NCBI GenBank assembly: GCA_934232895.1
Contig: CAKQGH010000005.1
Span: forward strand, 1-64,000
DNA: 64,000 nucleotides
From: an uncultured Alphaproteobacteria bacterium
Lineage (GTDB): Bacteria > Pseudomonadota > Alphaproteobacteria > Rs-D84
Reading direction: 5' to 3'
The position numbers and the translations under genes were made by a program. Shown in pieces: positions 58,209 to 64,000 of the stretch; position 1 is the stretch's first letter, and each line of letters opens with the position of its first letter. The notes under the pieces were generated by a model. The model ran no database searches. It saw only the letters and a program-made list of their open reading frames with translations, and was not told the origin of the DNA.

Positions 58209-59510
58209 ATGTATTTCGCACCACGCAAATTTTTACACCGCATCGCACGTGCCACGGCCATGTTGGCGGCGGCACTGTGCCTGGTAGGCGCGCCATCGGC
58301 GGCATTTGCACAGTATGAAATTGTCGATGCGTTTAACCTGGCGCCGTTTGTACCGATGGTGCTTGATGCACTGATGGCGGTCGCAACCGGCGGTTACGAA
58401 TTTTTTGTTGGGTCCGGGGACGGCATTATTTATGTTTTGGTGTGGGGCTTCCTGGCGGTGTCGGTTGCGCTGTATTTGGTGAAATTATATTTCCCAAAAA
58501 TATGGGTTTCATTTTTTGGTTTTTCGGGTGGTGGCGATATGGCGGGCGGCAAGGTCGGCGGTCAAACCATTGTTATGAATGTTCTGCATCCCGGGTTTCG
58601 CGCATTGATTGCGGCCGTGTTGTTATTACAAATCAGACCCGTATTTTTAACACAATGGCTGGTAAATCCATTTTTACAATTTGGCGCATTATATACGCAC
58701 GCAATTACCGAAACAGTGAATGCAACCGGCACCGCCACACCGCGAGTGGAATGTCCCGAGGCGATTGTGCAAAAGGCATGGATAAGTAAATCATCGTGCG
58801 AGTTTCTGGTTCAACCGGTATCGGATATTTCATACGCCAATAACCGCGTTATCAAAAGCGGATTTGAATTTATCAATCGGGGGCTGCGCGGGCTGGTCAC
58901 ATTGGTGCCACATGGGGGCGAAGATTTCTTGAACATAATCACCGGTATATTGTTGGTATCTGCATTTGTTGGGTCCAACCTGTTTATGGCGTTGTTGATT
59001 ATCCAGGGTATATTTAATTTTGGCATGGCGTTGGTTCTGTACCCGTTCCAAGTTTTAACTTGGGTTGCCAAACCAAAAAATCCAGACAAATGGTTTGATA
59101 TACTGCCGGCGTTTTCTGGAATTACAAAATCATTACAGCAATTGATTATCACCATGATTGCATGCGCGTTTATACTGTGCATAAATGTGGCGGTGATAAA
59201 ATCGCTGTTCAGTTGGAACAGTTCCGTGTTTGTTGTTGCGGCGGGCGGCACGGCCACAAGCAATGTTCCACAAATGTCTGGGGCAATGGGATTTGGCGCA
59301 CATTCAATATTGTGGTTGTCGTCAATAATGACATTCTATTTGATGTTTCGCATATTTGAATTGACGCGTAAACAATTGGATTCCTATGTCGGCAGTGGTA
59401 TGGACGATTTGTACAAGAAAGCAACCGGCGACACCAAACGCGTTTGGGCAAACACCAAAGATTGGGGTAAAAAAATCGGCAAAGCAATTGGATGGTTGGG
59501 CAAGAAATGA
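58209..59510 (+). CDS. virB6: VirB6/TrbL-like T4SS membrane protein, paralogue 2
   Basis: 433 residues with signal peptide (cleavage near AFA-Q), then multiple membrane helices (IIYVLVWGFLAVSVALYLVK, LFMALLIIQGIFNFGMALVL, IITMIACAFILCINVAVIKS) and a basic C-terminus. No CxxC at its N-terminal exported segment, unlike three of its neighbours. First of four genes linked by short overlaps or gaps. Confidence 0.75.
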   Translation: MYFAPRKFLHRIARATAMLAAALCLVGAPSAAFAQYEIVDAFNLAPFVPMVLDALMAVATGGYEFFVGSGDGIIYVLVWGFLAVSVALYLVKLYFPKIWVSFFGFSGGGDMAGGKVGGQTIVMNVLHPGFRALIAAVLLLQIRPVFLTQWLVNPFLQFGALYTHAITETVNATGTATPRVECPEAIVQKAWISKSSCEFLVQPVSDISYANNRVIKSGFEFINRGLRGLVTLVPHGGEDFLNIITGILLVSAFVGSNLFMALLIIQGIFNFGMALVLYPFQVLTWVAKPKNPDKWFDILPAFSGITKSLQQLIITMIACAFILCINVAVIKSLFSWNSSVFVVAAGGTATSNVPQMSGAMGFGAHSILWLSSIMTFYLMFRIFELTRKQLDSYVGSGMDDLYKKATGDTKRVWANTKDWGKKIGKAIGWLGKK

Positions 59511-60703
59511 ATAACTGGATGAATTCTTTGGTTGATTCTTCGGTTCAGTGTTGGGGCTGTGGCGTGTTTGACCGACTGTTTCAAATTGTGTCGGTGGCGG
59601 CCGCATCGGTGTACAAACAATTTGCAATAATTTGTGCGATTATATTTTGCGTGCTGTTTGCGTTCTTTGCCGTAAATGCCGTGTGGCAAAATATCAAGGG
59701 CGGCGTCGGCGACCCGTGGTATAAAAAATCAATTCGTCCCGTGTTTATAAATGCTTTGGTTGCAATGGCATTTTTGGGCATGGGCGTTATGTTGCCACGC
59801 GCCATGACACAAATTACATTTGAACCCACGGCGCAAATTGCATTGATATATACGCAAAGTATGTTACAGACGAATTCCGACACCGTAAATGCCAAGGTGA
59901 CATATCAACCCACAAAAATGGATGACAACGGATTTTTCCGCCCGCAATTGCGCGATACAATTATATTGCTGATGAAAACAACCATTACACAATTTCAATC
60001 GTATATGAAACTGGGCATTGCGATGATGGACAACGCATTTTCATGGCGCGCAATTTTGGACATTGGCACATTGATTAAACATATAATTATGTTCGCCATT
60101 GGATTGTATCTGTTTTATGGATTTTTCAAATTGTTCGTGCGTTTTTGTTTCTATTTCGCCGATATTATCATAGCAATGACATTCTTTGCATTTTTCTTTC
60201 CACTGTCGTTGGTTATGATGTCGTTTCGTGGTGCATCCGATATTCCAAAATGGATGTCGGGCATTGGCGCAAAATTAGGCACCGGGCAATTCAAAAATTT
60301 GATAAACGCAATCATTGCATTGGCGGCGGCGGTTTTAACATATACCGTTATGATGGTGGTTATTGCAAAATTCTTTTCCGCACCTGGTGCGTCGGCCGCC
60401 GAATTGATGCAAAACATTTTGTCGGGCAATGTATTTGCGGGCGACCTGTCCGATGCAAATGTTGCAACATTGACCATTACCAGCAGTGTCGTTTTGGTAT
60501 ATGTATTAAATTTCATATACGGCCAAATACCCAAGGTCACAAAAATGGTTTTGTCGGCGTTTGATGTTGATGCCGACCATAAACTGGGCGACCAATTGGC
60601 CGATGACGCATTGGGCGTATCCAAGAAAATAATAGACGCATTGGCAACCACCGGAAAAACTATTCTGGCGGGCGGCGAAACAAAATCAGGTGGCACAAAA
60701 TGA
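59507..60703 (+). CDS. virB6: VirB6/TrbL-like T4SS membrane protein, paralogue 3 (CxxC)
   Basis: 398 residues; the ATG overlaps the previous stop (ATGA). Exported start with SVQCWGCGVFDRLFQIVS, then helices (FAIICAIIFCVLFAFFAVNA, IKHIIMFAIGLYLFYGFFKL, LINAIIALAAAVLTYTVMMV). Basic C-terminus. Next gene overlaps by 4 nt. Confidence 0.75.
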   Translation: MNNWMNSLVDSSVQCWGCGVFDRLFQIVSVAAASVYKQFAIICAIIFCVLFAFFAVNAVWQNIKGGVGDPWYKKSIRPVFINALVAMAFLGMGVMLPRAMTQITFEPTAQIALIYTQSMLQTNSDTVNAKVTYQPTKMDDNGFFRPQLRDTIILLMKTTITQFQSYMKLGIAMMDNAFSWRAILDIGTLIKHIIMFAIGLYLFYGFFKLFVRFCFYFADIIIAMTFFAFFFPLSLVMMSFRGASDIPKWMSGIGAKLGTGQFKNLINAIIALAAAVLTYTVMMVVIAKFFSAPGASAAELMQNILSGNVFAGDLSDANVATLTITSSVVLVYVLNFIYGQIPKVTKMVLSAFDVDADHKLGDQLADDALGVSKKIIDALATTGKTILAGGETKSGGTK

Positions 60704-62133
60704 TGAAAGCAAAATTGATTTCCATTGCCATCAAATTTGTTATGGGTGCAATCGCACTGGGGTTGGGAATTTGGTATTTATCATCGTCAATCAGTGGCGC
60801 CGCATTGACATACACCAGTATGGATAATTTTATGACCGCAATTGGCGCGGGGGGTGGCGATATTGCCGGGGCAAACGGATGCTTTATGTGCAAATATGTT
60901 GCCGAATTATTTGGTGTTATTGGGCGCGCTGCGGAAATGTTCTGGGTGGCGATGTTGGACAACATTTGGATATTGCTGGCGGTTGGGTTTGGAATATTTC
61001 TGTTTATATATACCGCGCAATATATTTTTGATGCCGCTAAAAAGACCGCCGCATTGGACGCCAAAGAAAAAAAATTGGAATTCGCCGGATGGTTCGACAA
61101 AGTATGGCGCCAGGCCGCCCGCATAATGTTGGTGGGCGCGGTACTAGGCACATTGGGTATGGGCGGCACGGGCGCGTTGCGCGCAATATCAAACATCACA
61201 ATCACGCCTGTATTATATGTTGGTGCCGAATTATCCATGGCGGCATCGGGCGTCAATGACGCCAGCAAATGCGTGGCGGCAAATGTTGAAACCGACGATT
61301 TATTAAATCCAATACTGCAACCATTTATGTGCACCATGGGCAATTTGAACAGCGTTATGCTGGCGGGCGCCGCAGGCGGATTTGCAATGATGAATTATGC
61401 GTGGCTGGGCATGGGCGGTGGCGCATTTACATGGATTGCGGGACTGGCGTTGGTTATAATGTTTTTAATTATTGGATTCGATTTATTTTTCCAGGTATTA
61501 TCTGTCATATTCAAACTGGTGTTTTTAATTGTGTTTATGCCGTTGCTGATTGCGGCCACCGCATTCGAAGGCACATGGAAATTGGCCAGTGGTGTTGTGG
61601 CGAATGCGGTCAGTATGCTGGTTAAATCGGCCGTACGCATTGTGGCAATTTCACTGAAAATTTTAATTATCTATGCAACGGTATCTTTTGCCGCCGACGA
61701 ATTTTTCCCCGGCCCCCACGATGGGTACAGTGCGATATTGCCACCATTGATGGGGCGCACCGCACAAAACCCAGGCGCCCAAACATTATCGGTAATGAAT
61801 GTATTTGCAACATGTGAACGCGTTGCATTGTCCGACGGCAAAATGGATGCGGCGAAATTCAAGGACTGTTTCACGGCCCAGCGCAATATGGTTGAACGCA
61901 AATATCCCGGCGCATTTGATTTTATGGGTGACGGATTTGAATTCTTGATAATGATGATATTTATGTTCGTGTTATATTTCCATATTGTGTCGCCACGCGT
62001 TGATGCAATTTTGGGCAAGGATTCCAAAGAGCAATTTGATTTCGGCGCCTGGACCCGCGATCTGGGTAAAAAGATTTGGTCTGCGCCACAACAAATATTT
62101 GATGCCATATCTAAATCAATGGGGAACAAATAG
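60700..62133 (+). CDS. virB6: VirB6/TrbL-like T4SS membrane protein, paralogue 4 (CxxC)
   Basis: 477 residues. Membrane helix at the start, exported segment with NGCFMCKYVAELFGVIGRAA, then helices (IWILLAVGFGIFLFIYTAQY, LALVIMFLIIGFDLFFQVLS, FLIMMIFMFVLYFHIVS). C-terminal cytoplasmic tail rich in Lys/Asp. Confidence 0.75.
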   Translation: MMKAKLISIAIKFVMGAIALGLGIWYLSSSISGAALTYTSMDNFMTAIGAGGGDIAGANGCFMCKYVAELFGVIGRAAEMFWVAMLDNIWILLAVGFGIFLFIYTAQYIFDAAKKTAALDAKEKKLEFAGWFDKVWRQAARIMLVGAVLGTLGMGGTGALRAISNITITPVLYVGAELSMAASGVNDASKCVAANVETDDLLNPILQPFMCTMGNLNSVMLAGAAGGFAMMNYAWLGMGGGAFTWIAGLALVIMFLIIGFDLFFQVLSVIFKLVFLIVFMPLLIAATAFEGTWKLASGVVANAVSMLVKSAVRIVAISLKILIIYATVSFAADEFFPGPHDGYSAILPPLMGRTAQNPGAQTLSVMNVFATCERVALSDGKMDAAKFKDCFTAQRNMVERKYPGAFDFMGDGFEFLIMMIFMFVLYFHIVSPRVDAILGKDSKEQFDFGAWTRDLGKKIWSAPQQIFDAISKSMGNK

Positions 62134-62135
62134 TA

Positions 62136-63437
62136 ATGAACCATATAGTGCGATTTTTATCAAAAATAATTCTGTGTGCCGCATTGATGTTTTGCACCCC
62201 ACTGCATGCCGCGTCGAACATTCCGACAACGGGCGACATCGGTGAATACGGCGCATGGACCACGCAACATAATCTGGATTTGGTCACGAATAATTTAACA
62301 ACCGATTTAACCGAATTCCAATCGGGGTTTGAATCGAAACAATTGGTAAAAAACTATGTCCCAATCGAGGCCAAAGTTGGTATGGCGTTTATGAATGCGC
62401 TGTCGTTGGTTGGTGAAATTTTGGATTCATCACTGGTGCGTTTTGTCGTGATATTTATTATTGCGGCATACATATTCTGGATTATGTTCGATACATATCA
62501 AATGATGACCACCAAATCCAATGTGCGTGATTTGGTAAAAAGCATTGTAAAGCGCGGCATCACAATTGCGATATGGATTATTATATTGGAAATGGGTCCG
62601 GCACGCGTGTTTATGTGGGTGATGGGGCCGATTATTATGGTGGGAACATACCTGTCCGATTTAATATTAAATTCGGTTGCAGGTATTGCCGGCGTGTCAT
62701 TGCCCGACACATGTGGCGCCATTCGCGAATATGCCGCGGCGCATACATCAACGCGGATGCTGGTTGATGCTAATGCCGCCGCCGATATGATGTGTGTGCC
62801 AACGCGTTTGTCCGGATTTTTCTATACCGCGGTTGCGGCCGGGTTCAAATGGATGATTGCCGGCATCGGGCACAGCGCATTTACATTTGTTGTTGGTGCG
62901 GTATTCGTTGTGATATTTACATATAACGCGTTCAAGTTTGCTTTTATGGCATTGGGCGTGATTGCCGATTTGTTTATGTCGGTATTGATGTTGCCGTTTA
63001 CCGCAATTGCCGAAACCGTTGGTAAAACATCGTACAAGGGTATTGCCGGCACAATATTCAATGGATTTTTGGGCCTGTTCAAGGTTGAATCTTTGTCCGC
63101 ACAAATTCAACGCTTTATAAACGCGGCGCTGTATTTCGTATCACTGTCTATTGTGGTGGCATTGTGTGCGGGTCTGTTGTCGGGCACAATCAGCACGAAC
63201 ATGGCATCAGACATCCCGACATTGGAACATGGTGATTTTATGATAACATTGCTGACCGGGGCATTGGTTGCGTACCTGGCCAACCGTGCGGGTGAAATTG
63301 CCAAAAACCTGGGTGGCAGTATAAACGACAGTTTCGGCACCCAATTCAAGAAAGATGTCGCCCGCGTATGGAACGACACATATACCACGGTGAAAAAATT
63401 TGCCGAAATTGTTCGCAAGGATGGCGAGACAAAATAA
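62136..63437 (+). CDS. virB6: VirB6/TrbL-like T4SS membrane protein, paralogue 5
   Basis: 433 residues with a signal peptide (cleavage near LHA-A), an exported segment, then helices (FVVIFIIAAYIFWIMFDTYQ, ITIAIWIIILEMGPARVFMW, FTFVVGAVFVVIFTYNAF). No N-terminal CxxC. Last of the plus-strand block, two nucleotides from the convergent helicase gene. Confidence 0.75.
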   Translation: MNHIVRFLSKIILCAALMFCTPLHAASNIPTTGDIGEYGAWTTQHNLDLVTNNLTTDLTEFQSGFESKQLVKNYVPIEAKVGMAFMNALSLVGEILDSSLVRFVVIFIIAAYIFWIMFDTYQMMTTKSNVRDLVKSIVKRGITIAIWIIILEMGPARVFMWVMGPIIMVGTYLSDLILNSVAGIAGVSLPDTCGAIREYAAAHTSTRMLVDANAAADMMCVPTRLSGFFYTAVAAGFKWMIAGIGHSAFTFVVGAVFVVIFTYNAFKFAFMALGVIADLFMSVLMLPFTAIAETVGKTSYKGIAGTIFNGFLGLFKVESLSAQIQRFINAALYFVSLSIVVALCAGLLSGTISTNMASDIPTLEHGDFMITLLTGALVAYLANRAGEIAKNLGGSINDSFGTQFKKDVARVWNDTYTTVKKFAEIVRKDGETK

Positions 63438-63439
63438 TC

Positions 63440-64000
63440 TTAATCAACGAAAATAATATAATTGCGTGCGACCTTTTTTATACCGGTGCGCCGAAACGCA
63501 ATGGTCAATATGTCGCCCGCATCTTCGATAACAACGCCGCGTCCCATTTCCGCATGTTCAACCAGGCGCCCAACCGAATTTTTTTGAACAACCGGTTTTA
63601 CCACGCGTGGCGTTGCGCGCGGAATTTGATTTGAATGCGCATATCGCGATGACGCGCCACCACCGAATTCCAAAAAATGATTATCCATTTCAGTTATAAA
63701 ACGGCTGGGCGAATTATATTGTCGTGAACCAAATACCATACGCGACATTGCATTGGTGATAATTGCACGACGACGCGCACGCGTTATCGCAACATAGCCC
63801 AGACGGCGTTCCTCTTCCAATCCGCCACCATCGATTGCCATATCGTTCGGGAAAATTCCATCCTCCCACGCGGGCAGAAACACCGTATCAAATTCCAATC
63901 CCTTGGCCGCGTGAATGGTCATAATGCTGACCGCGGGGGCGGCGGGCGCCGCATCGTTATCATTATCGTCGGCGGTCATCAATGCCGCATGTTCCAAAAA
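63440..64000 (-). CDS. UvrD/PcrA-type DNA helicase, C-terminal fragment
   Basis: Open at the right edge; the last ~187 residues are visible. Motif V (TIHAAKGLEFDTVFLPAWED) and motif VI (EEERRLGYVAITRARRRA) identify a superfamily 1A helicase. The short C-terminal tail (VGRLVEHAEMGRGVVIEDAG, ILTIAF) resembles the UvrD/PcrA Tudor-like end. Confidence 0.9.
   Translation of the reverse strand, partial: FLEHAALMTADDNDNDAAPAAPAVSIMTIHAAKGLEFDTVFLPAWEDGIFPNDMAIDGGGLEEERRLGYVAITRARRRAIITNAMSRMVFGSRQYNSPSRFITEMDNHFLEFGGGASSRYAHSNQIPRATPRVVKPVVQKNSVGRLVEHAEMGRGVVIEDAGDILTIAFRRTGIKKVARNYIIFVD

Overview
The window reads as a chromosomal segment of a host-associated alphaproteobacterium with a reduced genome and moderate-to-low GC. 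Evidence for the group: a gapR (DUF2312) gene, the tRNA-Trp/secE/nusG/rplK/rplA/rplJ order, a ComEC without a C-terminal metallo-beta-lactamase domain, and a Rickettsiales-like scattered virB type IV secretion system (T4SS) with several virB6 genes in a row. Gut lineages of the RF32/Rickettsiales/Holosporales kind fit; the species cannot be named from sequence alone. Genes are tightly packed with many 4-base stop/start overlaps. I saw no insertion sequence, prophage or CRISPR array.

Layout. 1-2770 (minus): ribosomal/transcription operon rplJ(partial)-rplA-rplK-small ORF-nusG-secE and tRNA-Trp, with an L10-type leader and a duplicated palindrome. 3006-7765 (plus): T4SS core genes virB8-virB9-virB10, with a SPOR domain on VirB9 and large additions on VirB10. 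7995-9811: unknown genes and a secreted LamG-like protein. 10077-16564 (minus): yidC-lspA, a cation/proton antiporter, rsmA-recR, a D,D-carboxypeptidase. 16654-25903: pyk, gapR, an RNHCP protein, pyrG, comEC, truA, a zinc-ribbon ORF, fmt-def-rmuC. 25962-32380 (minus): a small membrane protein, a HAD phosphatase and a marR-tolC-adaptor-RND operon. 32584-38076: tRNA-Gln, a GIY-YIG protein, a structured leader RNA with two paralogous surface lipoproteins, two more lipoproteins, a phosphoesterase, tRNA-Glu. 38351-47948: XRE regulator with a leader RNA, kinase-like protein, MerR, gyrA, rpmH, thioesterase, valS, comF. 47942-56779 (minus): OmpA-like protein, murG, ftsW, mraY, PBP1A, a degenerate inositol-phosphatase-like protein, rpmE. 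56848-63437: five VirB6-like proteins around a divergent promoter with a perfect 12-bp inverted repeat. 63440-64000: C-terminal part of a UvrD/PcrA helicase.

The most novel signal is a pair of homologous ~200-nt leader RNAs, upstream of the LamG-like gene (minus, 9835-9966) and of the XRE gene (plus, 38351-38477). They share sequence blocks, mutually exclusive hairpin/antiterminator/terminator pairings and a terminator stem with one compensatory base-pair change. In both the stem ends exactly 30 nt before the start codon. This looks like an undescribed transcription attenuator or riboswitch family. Other strong observations: a second leader-like RNA before the lipoprotein pair (33199-33430), tandem MarR operators, an RND pump lacking all the canonical proton-relay residues, a recurring -10-box-next-to-ATG arrangement suggesting leaderless mRNAs, and a CxxC signature shared by three of the five VirB6 paralogues.
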